Shown here piece by piece: positions 55,553-64,000 of a DNA stretch of 64,000 nucleotides. Source of the DNA: Rhizobacter sp. Root1221 (GTDB lineage: Bacteria > Pseudomonadota > Gammaproteobacteria > Burkholderiales > Burkholderiaceae_C). A model generated the notes under the pieces. It was not told the origin of the DNA. It searched no databases and was given only the letters and a program-made list of their open reading frames with translations. Position 1 is the first letter of the stretch. Every line of letters starts with the position of its first letter. The stretch is from the NCBI RefSeq assembly GCF_001425785.1, contig NZ_LMDI01000015.1, forward strand, positions 1,421 to 65,420, written 5' to 3'. The translations under genes and the position numbers were made by a program.

Positions 55553-57343
55553 ATGGACATGTCTGCCACAGAAAACAAGCGCGCGCCCCAAGCGCAGGCA
55601 CCGGCCTCCACCGCCAACGCCACCCCCCCCACCGACCCGAACGGGTCCGAGATCCTCGTCAAGTGCCTCCAGGCCGAAGGTGTCAAGTACCTCTGGGGCT
55701 ACCCCGGCGGTGCGGTCCTGTACATCTACGACGCCCTCTACAAGCAAGACACCATCCACCACGTGCTCGTGCGCCACGAGCAGGCGGCCGTCCACGCGGC
55801 CGACGGCTACGCCCGCGCCACGGGTGACGTCGGTGTGGCCCTGGTCACGTCCGGCCCCGGTGTCACCAATGCCATCACCGGCATCGCCACCGCGTACATG
55901 GACTCCATCCCGATGGTGATCATCACCGGGCAGGTTCCCACGCCGGCGATCGGCCTCGACGCCTTCCAGGAGTGCGACACCGTCGGCATCACGCGCCCGA
56001 TCGTCAAGCACAACTTCCTCGTGAAGGACGTGCGTGACCTGGCCACCACGCTGAAAAAAGCCTTCCACATCGCCCGCACCGGCCGCCCCGGCCCTGTCGT
56101 GGTCGACATCCCGAAGGACGTCTCCCTCCACACCACGCCGTTCCATTACCCGGCCACGGTGGAAATGCGCTCGTACAACCCGGTGCGCAAGGGCCACGGC
56201 GGCCAGATCCGCAAGGCCGTCCAGCTGCTGCTCGCCGCGAAGCGCCCCTACATCTACACCGGCGGCGGTGTGGTGCTCGGCAACGCCTCGGCCGAACTGC
56301 GCGAGCTGGTGAACCTGCTGGGCTACCCCGTCACCAACACGCTGATGGGCCTCGGCGCCTTCCCGTCGTCCGACCCCAAGTTCCTCGGCATGCTGGGCAT
56401 GCACGGCACGTACGAAGCCAACATGACGATGCAGAACTGCGACGTCCTGCTGGCCGTGGGCGCCCGGTTCGACGACCGCGTCATCGGCAATCCGAAGCAC
56501 TTCGCCTCGGTCGAACGCAAGATCGTCCACATCGACATCGACCCGTCGTCCATCTCGAAGCGCGTCAAGGTCGACATCCCGATCGTCGGCGACGTGAAGG
56601 ACGTGCTGCAGGAGCTGATCGCCCAGGTCAAGGAAGCCCAGGCCAAGCCCGATGCCAACGCGCTCAACGCCTGGTGGAACCAGATCACCGAATGGCGCAA
56701 GCGCGAGTGCCTGGTCTTCAAGAACAGCACCGAGGTCATCAAGCCGCAGAGCGTCATCGAAACGCTGTGGCGCCTCACGAAGGACGGCGACACCTACATC
56801 ACGTCCGACGTGGGGCAGCACCAGATGTGGGCCGCCCAGTACTATCGCTTCGACGAGCCGCGCCGCTGGATCAACTCCGGTGGCCTGGGCACGATGGGCG
56901 TGGGCCTGCCGTACGCGATGGGCATCAAGATGGCCAAGCCCGATGCGGACGTGTTCTGCATCACCGGCGAAGGCTCCATCCAGATGTGCATCCAGGAGCT
57001 GTCCACCTGCTTCCAGTACAAGACGCCGGTCAAGATCATCTCGCTGAACAACCGCTACCTGGGCATGGTGCGGCAGTGGCAGGAGCTCGACTACGGCAAG
57101 CGCTACTCGCACAGCTACATGGAAGCGCTCCCCGACTTCGTCAAGCTCGCCGAGGCCTATGGCCACGTGGGCCTGAAGATCGAGAAGCCTTCCGACGTGG
57201 AGCCGGCACTCAAGGAGGCCATCCGCCTGAAGGACCGTACCGTGTTCCTCGACGTCCGCACCGACCCGACCGAAAACGTCTGGCCCATGGTGCAGGCGGG
57301 CAAGGGCATCTCCGAAATGCTGCTGGGGTCCGAAGACCTGTGA
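55553..57343 (+). CDS. ilvB: Acetolactate synthase large (catalytic) subunit
   Basis: 596 residues from ATG 55553 (AAAGG upstream). ThDP/FAD enzyme for the first common step of Ile/Val/Leu synthesis. The catalytic Glu is E76 in [18 protein letters not shown]; the ThDP motif [21 protein letters not shown] ends in [17 protein letters not shown] replaces the more usual GDG, as I recall for other Burkholderiales. The first 30 residues are Ala/Pro-rich and disordered. It is followed by ilvN and ilvC. Confidence 0.96.
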   Translation: MDMSATENKRAPQAQAPASTANATPPTDPNGSEILVKCLQAEGVKYLWGYPGGAVLYIYDALYKQDTIHHVLVRHEQAAVHAADGYARATGDVGVALVTSGPGVTNAITGIATAYMDSIPMVIITGQVPTPAIGLDAFQECDTVGITRPIVKHNFLVKDVRDLATTLKKAFHIARTGRPGPVVVDIPKDVSLHTTPFHYPATVEMRSYNPVRKGHGGQIRKAVQLLLAAKRPYIYTGGGVVLGNASAELRELVNLLGYPVTNTLMGLGAFPSSDPKFLGMLGMHGTYEANMTMQNCDVLLAVGARFDDRVIGNPKHFASVERKIVHIDIDPSSISKRVKVDIPIVGDVKDVLQELIAQVKEAQAKPDANALNAWWNQITEWRKRECLVFKNSTEVIKPQSVIETLWRLTKDGDTYITSDVGQHQMWAAQYYRFDEPRRWINSGGLGTMGVGLPYAMGIKMAKPDADVFCITGEGSIQMCIQELSTCFQYKTPVKIISLNNRYLGMVRQWQELDYGKRYSHSYMEALPDFVKLAEAYGHVGLKIEKPSDVEPALKEAIRLKDRTVFLDVRTDPTENVWPMVQAGKGISEMLLGSEDL

Positions 57344-57511
57344 ACCGTTGAACGCGCGCCAGGGGCGGGGTGGCACAACCCCCCGTCCGAACGCACGCGG
57401 AATGCGCCGAACCTCTTCCCATCCCTTTCCACACGACATCCTCTGGAGCGCCGTGCCCCAAGGGCCCCTGGCCACCGCCAGCGGTCCGAAGTGCCCGGTG
57501 ACAAGACACCC
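57344..57511 (+). promoter_or_regulatory. Structured leader of ilvN, candidate ilvH-type RNA motif
   Basis: 168 nt between ilvB and ilvN, long for genes inside an operon. It contains GC-rich complementary segments: GGGGT (57370-57374) with ACCCC just after it, and ACCG-CCAG-CGGT near 57475-57486, and ends without a strong Shine-Dalgarno. A conserved RNA called the ilvH motif has been reported upstream of the acetolactate synthase small-subunit gene in Betaproteobacteria; the location fits. I have not matched its consensus. Confidence 0.45.
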
Positions 57512-58003
57512 ATGAAACACATCATTGCCCTGCTGCTCGAGAACGAGCCCGGCGCGCTGTCGCGCGTCGTGGCACTCTTTTCCGCCCGCGGCTACAACAT
57601 CGAGAGCCTGACCGTCGCGCCCACCGAGGACGCGTCGCTCTCGCGCATGACCATCGTGACCACCGGGTCCGACGACGTCATCGAACAGATCACCAAGCAC
57701 CTGAACCGCCTCATCGAGGTGGTCAAGGTGGTGGACCTCACCGAAGGCAGCTTCACCGAGCGCGAACTGATGCTCATCAAGGTGCGTGCGGTGGGGAAAG
57801 AGCGCGAGGAGATGAAGCGCATGGCCGACATCTTCCGCGGCCGCATCATCGATGTGACCGAGAAGAGCTACACCATTGAACTCACCGGCGATTCCAGCAA
57901 GCTCGATGCCTTCCTCGAGGCCATCGACCGCACCGCCATTCTTGAAACCGTGCGTACCGGCGCCAGCGGGATCGGTCGCGGCGAGCGCATCCTGCGCGTT
58001 TGA
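57512..58003 (+). CDS. ilvN: Acetolactate synthase small (regulatory) subunit
   Basis: 163 residues. The ACT domain MKHIIALLLENEPGALSRVVALFSARGYNIESLTVAPTED binds valine for feedback inhibition; the C-terminal domain has LMLIKVRAVGKEREEMKRMADIFRGRIIDVTEKSYTIELTGDSSKLDAFLEAI. Complete length for the family. It lies 48 bp before ilvC. Confidence 0.96.
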   Translation: MKHIIALLLENEPGALSRVVALFSARGYNIESLTVAPTEDASLSRMTIVTTGSDDVIEQITKHLNRLIEVVKVVDLTEGSFTERELMLIKVRAVGKEREEMKRMADIFRGRIIDVTEKSYTIELTGDSSKLDAFLEAIDRTAILETVRTGASGIGRGERILRV

Positions 58004-58030
58004 TCCAACCCCCGACCCGCTATTTACTGA

Positions 58031-59068
<1,038 letters not shown>

Positions 59069-59106
59069 TCGGCACGCCCGCCGCGTTCGCGCGGCTGGCG
59101 GGCACG

Positions 59107-59137
59107 GGCCGCAAGGGAAACCTTGCGGCCTTTTTTT
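59107..59137 (+). terminator. Strong rho-independent terminator of ilvBNC
   Basis: GGCCGCAAGG (59107-59116), GNRA-type loop GAAA, CCTTGCGGCC (59121-59130), then seven T: a perfect 10-bp stem. It lies only 26 bp before pssA, which therefore needs its own promoter or readthrough. Confidence 0.95.
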
Positions 59138-59162
59138 GCGACCCTGCGTTATCCTTCCCGCG

Positions 59163-60029
59163 ATGAATTTTTCCACCCGAGACACCCCGATGCACGATGG
59201 CGACAACCCGACACTGGAAGTCGACGATGCGCCCGCGCGCCCTCGTCGCAAGGGCATCTACATCCTGCCGAACCTGTTCACGGTGGCGGCGCTGTTTGGT
59301 GGGTTCTATGCCATCGTGATGGCCATGAACGGGCGCTTCGAGCAGGCGGCCATCGGCGTCTTCTGCGCGATGGTGCTCGACAGCCTGGACGGCCGCGTGG
59401 CCCGCATGACCAACACGCAGAGCACGTTCGGCGAGCAGATGGACAGCCTCTCGGACATGGTCTCCTTCGGCGCAGCCCCCGCGCTCATCGTCTACGAATG
59501 GGCGCTTACCGACCTGGGCAAGCCCGGGTGGATCGCCGCGTTCGTGTACTGCGCGTGCGCCGCGCTGCGCCTCGCACGGTTCAACACGAACCTCGCCGTG
59601 GTCGACAAGCGCTTCTTCCAGGGCCTGCCCAGCCCGGCCGCTGCCGCACTGGTCATGGGTTTCATCTGGGTCATGGATACCTTCGGCTACGTGGGCGGCC
59701 GTGAGGCGCGCGCGGGCTTCCCGGTGTGGCTCGCGTGGACCTCCTTCGGCTTCACGCTGTATGCCGGCCTCACCATGGTGACCAACGTGCCGTTCTACAG
59801 CTTCAAGGACGTGAGCTTCAAGCGCTCGGTGCCGTTCATCGTGATCGTGGCCATCGCGCTGTCGATTGCCCTGATCACGCTGCACCCGCCGCTCGTGCTG
59901 TTTGCACTGTTCTGCGTGTACGGCACATCGGGCTACGGCGTGTACGTCTGGAAGCGGGCGAAAGGCCGGCCGGTGAGCATGATCGCCACGTCCACCGACG
60001 AACCCGACGAAGAAGGGCTCCACCGCTGA
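59163..60029 (+). CDS. pssA: CDP-diacylglycerol-serine O-phosphatidyltransferase
   Basis: 288 residues from ATG 59163; an internal ATG at 59190 is an alternative, and neither has a strong Shine-Dalgarno. It makes phosphatidylserine for phosphatidylethanolamine synthesis. The CDP-alcohol transferase motif is DSLDGRVARMTNTQSTFGEQMDSLSD, and about eight membrane segments follow (KGIYILPNLFTVAALFGGFYAIVMAM onward). In related genomes psd often sits between ilvC and pssA; here it does not. Confidence 0.95.
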   Translation: MNFSTRDTPMHDGDNPTLEVDDAPARPRRKGIYILPNLFTVAALFGGFYAIVMAMNGRFEQAAIGVFCAMVLDSLDGRVARMTNTQSTFGEQMDSLSDMVSFGAAPALIVYEWALTDLGKPGWIAAFVYCACAALRLARFNTNLAVVDKRFFQGLPSPAAAALVMGFIWVMDTFGYVGGREARAGFPVWLAWTSFGFTLYAGLTMVTNVPFYSFKDVSFKRSVPFIVIVAIALSIALITLHPPLVLFALFCVYGTSGYGVYVWKRAKGRPVSMIATSTDEPDEEGLHR

Positions 60030-60035
60030 CGGCCC

Positions 60036-60080
60036 GGTGTGTGAACTCGCACACCACAAACCCGCGCGGGATGCTATATT
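60036..60080 (+). promoter_or_regulatory. leuA leader promoter region
   Basis: TATATT at 60075-60080 is a good -10 box, 8 nt before the leader peptide ATG. An inverted repeat GGTGTG (60036-60041)/CACACC (60050-60055) covers the place where a -35 would lie (a perfect TTGACA is absent), so it could be an operator or a weak pssA terminator. Confidence 0.55.
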
Positions 60081-60087
60081 CGAATCC

Positions 60088-60144
60088 ATGACGTCGTTCA
60101 ACGCACTTTCCCTGCTAGGTCTAGGAGTTCCTCGGGCTCGCTGA
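60088..60144 (+). CDS. leuA leader peptide (attenuation)
   Basis: 18 codons: [18 protein letters not shown]. Four of them are Leu, clustered at positions 7, 9, 10 and 12 as CTT, CTG, CTA, CTA; CTA is a rare codon in such high-GC DNA. A terminator follows 26 nt after the stop and leuA after that. This is the arrangement of a Leu-responsive attenuator: when leucyl-tRNA is scarce the ribosome stalls on these codons. Too short for usual gene calling. Confidence 0.85.
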   Translation: MTSFNALSLLGLGVPRAR

Positions 60145-60170
60145 CCAGTCACGTCTTTTCGATTCGTCTC

Positions 60171-60210
60171 AACGGCCCGTATGCAACCAGCATTGGGCCG
60201 TTTTGCTTTT
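60171..60210 (+). terminator. leuA attenuator terminator with competing antiterminator
   Basis: AACGGCCC (60171-60178) pairs with GGGCCGTT (60195-60202), with an inner stem ATGC (60181-60184)/GCAT (60190-60193) around AACCA, then TTTTGCTTTT. The left arm can instead pair with the leader: CGGGCT (60133-60138) with GGCCCG (60174-60179). A ribosome at the leader stop would cover 60133-60138 and allow termination; one stalled at the Leu codons would leave it free for the antiterminator. Confidence 0.85.
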
Positions 60211-60257
60211 CCCCGAAGCTTTCCGCTGGTTGCGCTCATGACTCACAGGAGCATTCC

Positions 60258-61943
60258 ATGTTGAAGCAACCCCAGCAGAAATACCGTCCCTTCGCCCCCG
60301 TCAAGCTCGCCGACCGCCGGTGGCCCGACGCCGTGCTGACCGCCGCGCCCCAGTGGCTCAGCACCGACTTGCGCGATGGCAACCAGGCGCTCATCGAGCC
60401 CATGGACATCGCCCGCAAGCTGCGCATGTTCGACATGCTCGTGAAGGTGGGTTTCAAGGAAATCGAGGTCGGGTTTCCGTCCGCATCGCAGACCGAGTTC
60501 GATTTCCTCCGGATGCTGATCGAGGGCAACCGCATCCCCGATGACGTGACCATCCAGGTGCTCACACAGGCCCGCGAGCCGCTGATCCGCCGCACCTTCG
60601 AGGCGTTGCAGGGCGCGCCGCGCGCCATCGTGCACCTCTACAACGCCACCGCGCCGGTGATGCGCAACGTGGTGCTGGGCCTCGACGAGGACGGCGTGGT
60701 GGACCTCGCCGTGACCCACGCGAAGCTCTTCAAGGATCTGGCCGATGCCCAACCCGGCACCGACTGGCGTTTCGAGTATTCGCCTGAAACGTTCTCGGAC
60801 ACCGAGTTGCCCTTTGCGCTGCGGGTGGTCGACGCGGTGACCGCCGTCTGGGCACCCACGCCCGAGCGCAAGTGCATCGTCAACCTCCCCACCACCATCG
60901 AGCGCTGCACGCCCAACGTGTTCGCCGACATGATCGAGTGGATGCACCGGCACATGGCCCGCCGCGACAGCATCGTGCTGTCCGTGCACCCGCACAACGA
61001 CCGCGGTACCGGCACGGCCACCGGTGAACTTGCGTTGCTCGCCGGTGCCGACCGTCTCGAGGGCTGCCTCTTCGGCAACGGTGAGCGCACCGGCAACCTC
61101 GACCTCGTCAACGTGGCGCTGAACCTCTACACGCAGGGCATCGCGCCGAACCTCGATTTCTCGGACATCGACGAGGTGCGCCGCTGCGTCGAGCACTGCA
61201 ACCAGCTGCCCGTGCACCCGCGCCACCCGTACGTGGGCGACCTCGTCTACACCTCGTTCTCCGGCTCGCACCAGGACGCGATCAAGAAGGCGTTCGCGCT
61301 GGCCCGGCCCGACGACATGTGGGACATCCCGTACCTCCCGATCGACCCCAAGGACCTCGGCCGCAGCTACGACGCGGTGATCCGCGTGAACAGCCAGTCG
61401 GGCAAGGGGGGCATCGCCTACCTGCTCGAGGCCGAGTACGGCATCGAGTTGCCGCGCCGCCTGCAGATCGAGTTCAGCCAGGTGGTGCAGGGCGTGATGG
61501 ACGACACCGGCAAGGAACAGAGCGCTGCCGACATCTGGGGCATCTTCGAGCGTGAGTTCGCCCTTGGCGACGTGGCCGTGGCCCAACCGGTGATCGTCAC
61601 GCGCGAGCAGGGCGTGGTGGAACTCGCAGCGGAAGTCACTGCCGGTGGCCGCCACATGGCCGTGAAGGGCGCAGGCAGCGGCCCCATCGATGCCTTCGTG
61701 GCCGCACTCCATGCCCATGGCCATGCGGTGCGCGTGCTGGACTACCACGAGCACGCCATCGGCAGCGGGGCCGACGCCCGTGCGGTGGCCTACCTCGAGC
61801 TGCGCATCGACGACACCACCAGCCTCTTCGGCGTGGGCATCGACGCGGACATCGTGTCGGCGTCACTGAAGGCGATCCTGTCCGGGGTGGTCCGGGCGAA
61901 ACGCCAATCCGCACCGCGGACGCCGGCTGCGGCGGTGGCCTAA
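60258..61943 (+). CDS. leuA: 2-Isopropylmalate synthase, type 2 (long, yeast/actinobacterial-like)
   Basis: 561 residues. First step of leucine synthesis, acetyl-CoA plus 2-oxoisovalerate. The N-terminus [28 protein letters not shown], plus [37 protein letters not shown] and [18 protein letters not shown], mark the LeuA2 group. A C-terminal regulatory domain (about 430-550) closes it. AGGAG lies before ATG 60258. It is directly behind the Leu attenuator, so this copy is leucine-controlled. A second, type 1 synthase follows 52 bp later. Confidence 0.95.
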   Translation: MLKQPQQKYRPFAPVKLADRRWPDAVLTAAPQWLSTDLRDGNQALIEPMDIARKLRMFDMLVKVGFKEIEVGFPSASQTEFDFLRMLIEGNRIPDDVTIQVLTQAREPLIRRTFEALQGAPRAIVHLYNATAPVMRNVVLGLDEDGVVDLAVTHAKLFKDLADAQPGTDWRFEYSPETFSDTELPFALRVVDAVTAVWAPTPERKCIVNLPTTIERCTPNVFADMIEWMHRHMARRDSIVLSVHPHNDRGTGTATGELALLAGADRLEGCLFGNGERTGNLDLVNVALNLYTQGIAPNLDFSDIDEVRRCVEHCNQLPVHPRHPYVGDLVYTSFSGSHQDAIKKAFALARPDDMWDIPYLPIDPKDLGRSYDAVIRVNSQSGKGGIAYLLEAEYGIELPRRLQIEFSQVVQGVMDDTGKEQSAADIWGIFEREFALGDVAVAQPVIVTREQGVVELAAEVTAGGRHMAVKGAGSGPIDAFVAALHAHGHAVRVLDYHEHAIGSGADARAVAYLELRIDDTTSLFGVGIDADIVSASLKAILSGVVRAKRQSAPRTPAAAVA

Positions 61944-61995
61944 GATCCGGTCCCTGCCGCCGCAACACGCATTCCAGAACAACAGGAGCATCACC

Positions 61996-63537
61996 ATGGC
62001 CGACAAGCTGATCATTTTCGACACGACGCTGCGCGACGGCGAGCAATCGCCTGGCGCCTCGATGACCAAGGACGAGAAGCTGCGCATCGCGCGCCAGCTC
62101 GAGCGGCTGAAGGTCGATGTGATCGAGGCCGGGTTTGCCGCGTCCTCGAACGGCGACTTCGAGGCCGTGCGGGCCATCGCGAACGCCATCAAGGACAGCA
62201 CCGTCTGTTCGCTGGCGCGTGCGAACGACCGCGACATCTCGCGGGCCGCCGAGGCGTTGCAGGGCGGGGCGTCCACCCGCATCCACCTGTTCCTGGCAAC
62301 GAGTGCGTTGCACATGGAAAAGAAGCTGCGCATGACACCCGACCAGGTGTTTGAGCAGGCCCGGCTGTCGGTCAAGTTCGCCCGCAACCTCACGGGCGAC
62401 GTGGAGTTCTCGCCCGAGGACGGCTACCGCTCCGACCCCGACTTCCTGTGCCGCGTGCTCGAAGCCGTGATCGATGCCGGCGCCACCACGCTGAACATCC
62501 CGGACACGGTGGGTTATGCCGTGCCCGAGCTGTACGGCCAGTTCATCCTCGACCTGCGCACGCGCATCCCGAACTCCGACAAGGCCATCTGGTCCGTGCA
62601 CTGCCACAACGACCTGGGCATGGCCGTGGCCAACTCGCTCGCGGGCGTGAAGATCGGTGGTGCACGCCAGATCGAATGCACGATCAACGGTCTCGGTGAA
62701 CGGGCAGGCAACTGCTCCCTCGAAGAGGTGGTGATGGCCGTGAAGACGCGCCGCGACTACTTCGGCCTCGACATCGGCATCGACGCGTCGCAGATCGTGC
62801 CGGCGTCGCGCCTCGTGTCGCAGACCACGGGTTTCGTGGTGCAGCCGAACAAGGCGGTGGTGGGCGCCAACGCGTTCGCCCACGCGTCGGGCATCCACCA
62901 GGACGGCGTGCTCAAGGCCCGCGACACCTACGAGATCATGCGCGCGGAAGACGTGGGCTGGTCGGCCAACAAGATCGTGCTGGGCAAGCTGTCGGGGCGC
63001 AACGCGTTCAAGCAGCGCCTGCAGGAGCTCGGTGTGTCGCTGGAGTCCGAGGCCGAGGTCAACGCGGCGTTTGCCAAGTTCAAGGAACTGGCCGACCGCA
63101 AGAGCGACATCTTCGACGAGGACATCGTGGCCCTCGTGATGGACGAGTCGGTGACTGCGGAGCAGGAGCACTACCGCCTTTTGTCGCTGTCGCAGCGCTC
63201 GGAAACCGGTGAACGCCCGTTCGCCAAGGTGGCGTTTGCCGCGGGCACCTCGGAATTCCACACCGAAAGCGATGGCAACGGCCCGGTCGATGCCAGCCTG
63301 AAGGCCATCGAGTCCCAAGTGAAATCTGGGGCGGAAATGCTGCTCTATTCGGTGAATGCCATCACCTCAGGAAGCACAGAATCGCAGGGCGAAGTGACTG
63401 TCCGTCTTCAACATGGCGGCAGGGTGGTCAACGGTGTGGGCTCCGATCCCGACATCGTGGTGGCATCTGCCAAGGCCTACCTCGCAGCGTTGAACAAGTT
63501 GCATAGCAAAAACGAACGAGTCGCTGCCCAAGGCTGA
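61996..63537 (+). CDS. leuA: 2-Isopropylmalate synthase, type 1 (E. coli-like)
   Basis: 513 residues. [86 protein letters not shown] and [14 protein letters not shown] are LeuA1 motifs; the C-terminal regulatory domain ends [26 protein letters not shown] precedes ATG. It catalyses the same reaction as the preceding gene although the two proteins belong to different subfamilies. A short hairpin (63553-63569) follows. Confidence 0.95.
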   Translation: MADKLIIFDTTLRDGEQSPGASMTKDEKLRIARQLERLKVDVIEAGFAASSNGDFEAVRAIANAIKDSTVCSLARANDRDISRAAEALQGGASTRIHLFLATSALHMEKKLRMTPDQVFEQARLSVKFARNLTGDVEFSPEDGYRSDPDFLCRVLEAVIDAGATTLNIPDTVGYAVPELYGQFILDLRTRIPNSDKAIWSVHCHNDLGMAVANSLAGVKIGGARQIECTINGLGERAGNCSLEEVVMAVKTRRDYFGLDIGIDASQIVPASRLVSQTTGFVVQPNKAVVGANAFAHASGIHQDGVLKARDTYEIMRAEDVGWSANKIVLGKLSGRNAFKQRLQELGVSLESEAEVNAAFAKFKELADRKSDIFDEDIVALVMDESVTAEQEHYRLLSLSQRSETGERPFAKVAFAAGTSEFHTESDGNGPVDASLKAIESQVKSGAEMLLYSVNAITSGSTESQGEVTVRLQHGGRVVNGVGSDPDIVVASAKAYLAALNKLHSKNERVAAQG

Positions 63538-63602
63538 ACATTCAGTCACAGTCCCTGACACAATCAGGGCTGGCTTGAGGAAGAGCGCGTAAGTTTCTGA
63601 TC

Positions 63603-63631
63603 TTGCGTGCTTTTTTTCTTTCGCCTACACT
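63603..63631 (+). promoter_or_regulatory. Promoter of the PbpG-like gene
   Basis: TTGCGT (63603-63608), 17-bp spacer with a T-run, TACACT (63626-63631): both boxes fit a sigma-70 promoter at ideal spacing, 28 nt before the GTG start. The preceding 63538-63602 contains only the hairpin CCCTGA-CACAA-TCAGGG. Confidence 0.7.
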
Positions 63632-63658
63632 CGTCGTAACGAGCGTGAAGGGGTAGTT

Positions 63659-64000
63659 GTGTTTCGATTTGCGCCAAATTCTGTAACTGGTCTTCTGCGT
63701 GCCCTGATGGTGCTGGTTGTGGCTGTCTCGGTTCCGCTTGCGGCCGGGGCAGCGGCGTCCAAGTCGCGCGCCGTCAAGAAAAAGCCCGCCGTGGTCGCGA
63801 AGGCTGCGCCCGCCAAGGGCAAGGGCCGTGCCGTCGTCGCCAGAACCGCGTCGTCGCCCAAGCACTCGGCCACCCTGGTCCGCAAGGGCCGCCTCGTGGC
63901 CGTTCGGTCCCGCCAGGTGGCGATGCGTGCCGAGCCCATCCGGGCATCGTTCGGCCAGTTGTCCGGCCTGCATGGCACGGCCGACCCGCTCGACCTCAAG
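63659..64000 (+). CDS. pbpG: D-alanyl-D-alanine endopeptidase PbpG-like, N-terminal part (runs off the window)
   Basis: 114 codons from GTG 63659 (GAAGGGG upstream). A signal peptide (LRALMVLVVAVSVPLAAGAAA) is followed by a Lys/Ala-rich linker (SRAVKKKPAVVAKAAPAKGK) and then RASFGQLSGLHGTADPLDLK, which I recognise as the segment just before the S11 peptidase domain of PBP7-type enzymes in Burkholderiales. The catalytic SxxK would lie beyond the window. It would trim peptidoglycan cross-links in the periplasm. Confidence 0.75.
   Translation, partial: MFRFAPNSVTGLLRALMVLVVAVSVPLAAGAAASKSRAVKKKPAVVAKAAPAKGKGRAVVARTASSPKHSATLVRKGRLVAVRSRQVAMRAEPIRASFGQLSGLHGTADPLDLK

Overview
The window is high-GC, gene-dense chromosomal DNA from a betaproteobacterium. 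The phaC-phaA-phaB cluster, the ilvB-ilvN-ilvC-pssA-leuA block, the map/glnD pair, the DUF3106/DUF3619 sigma-factor operon and the protein families throughout point to Burkholderiales, probably near the Rubrivivax/Leptothrix/Rhizobacter group. The order is a confident inference; the genus is not established. I see no rRNA, tRNA, CRISPR array, prophage or intact insertion sequence.

Layout. (1) 1-6449, minus: the N-terminal part of a giant LapA-type biofilm adhesin (retention module, PAAG protease site, 103-residue tandem repeats, C-terminus outside the window) behind its type I secretion adaptor and ABC exporter. (2) 6466-9231: a Nudix hydrolase, then FAH-family hydrolase, maleylpyruvate/maleylacetoacetate isomerase and pgeF. 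(3) 9139-13374: a small membrane protein gene divergent from phaC-phaA-phaB (polyhydroxybutyrate synthesis). (4) 13573-24807: an S9 peptidase, a 488-bp patch of decayed gene fragments including a brnTA toxin-antitoxin remnant, glnD, map, purL, a lipoprotein and a small hypothetical gene. (5) 25014-41771: a large sulfur-acquisition region. It has two sulfonate-type ABC transporters with three binding proteins, the monooxygenase SsuD, two sulfate-binding proteins, CysTWA, a CysB-family regulator and a 1-Cys peroxiredoxin, interrupted by a DUF924 gene and a hipA/xre pair. (6) 41921-51904: membrane and soluble pyrophosphatases back to back, a double SRPBCC protein, an M16 peptidase, a GNAT protein, nadE and glnB (the PII substrate of GlnD). 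(7) 52000-55296, minus: a tightly packed six-gene operon headed by an ECF-like sigma factor. (8) 55553-63537: branched-chain amino acid genes ilvB-ilvN-ilvC, pssA, and two different types of 2-isopropylmalate synthase in tandem. (9) 63659 to the end: the start of a PbpG-type D,D-endopeptidase.

Regulation visible in the sequence. The clearest case is upstream of leuA at 60088-60210: an 18-residue leader peptide with four Leu codons, an antiterminator option and a rho-independent terminator, i.e. classical ribosome-mediated attenuation. A 9-bp complement between the terminator loop and the region just upstream of the leuA ribosome binding site may add a second switch. A dyad related to CTTATGCG-N5-CGCATAAG occurs upstream of sbp2-cysTWA and of the peroxiredoxin, with a weaker copy before sbp1, and is a candidate CysB-family operator. 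A 12-mer (TTTGCTTCGTTT) lies 67-69 bp before two sulfonate-binding-protein genes.

Least-described candidate system: the operon sigma factor - DUF3619 (single-TM, anti-sigma-like topology) - DUF3106 (exported) - RDD (membrane) - dgkA - LOG at 52000-55296. It looks like an envelope-sensing sigma/anti-sigma module whose signal and regulon cannot be read from the sequence.
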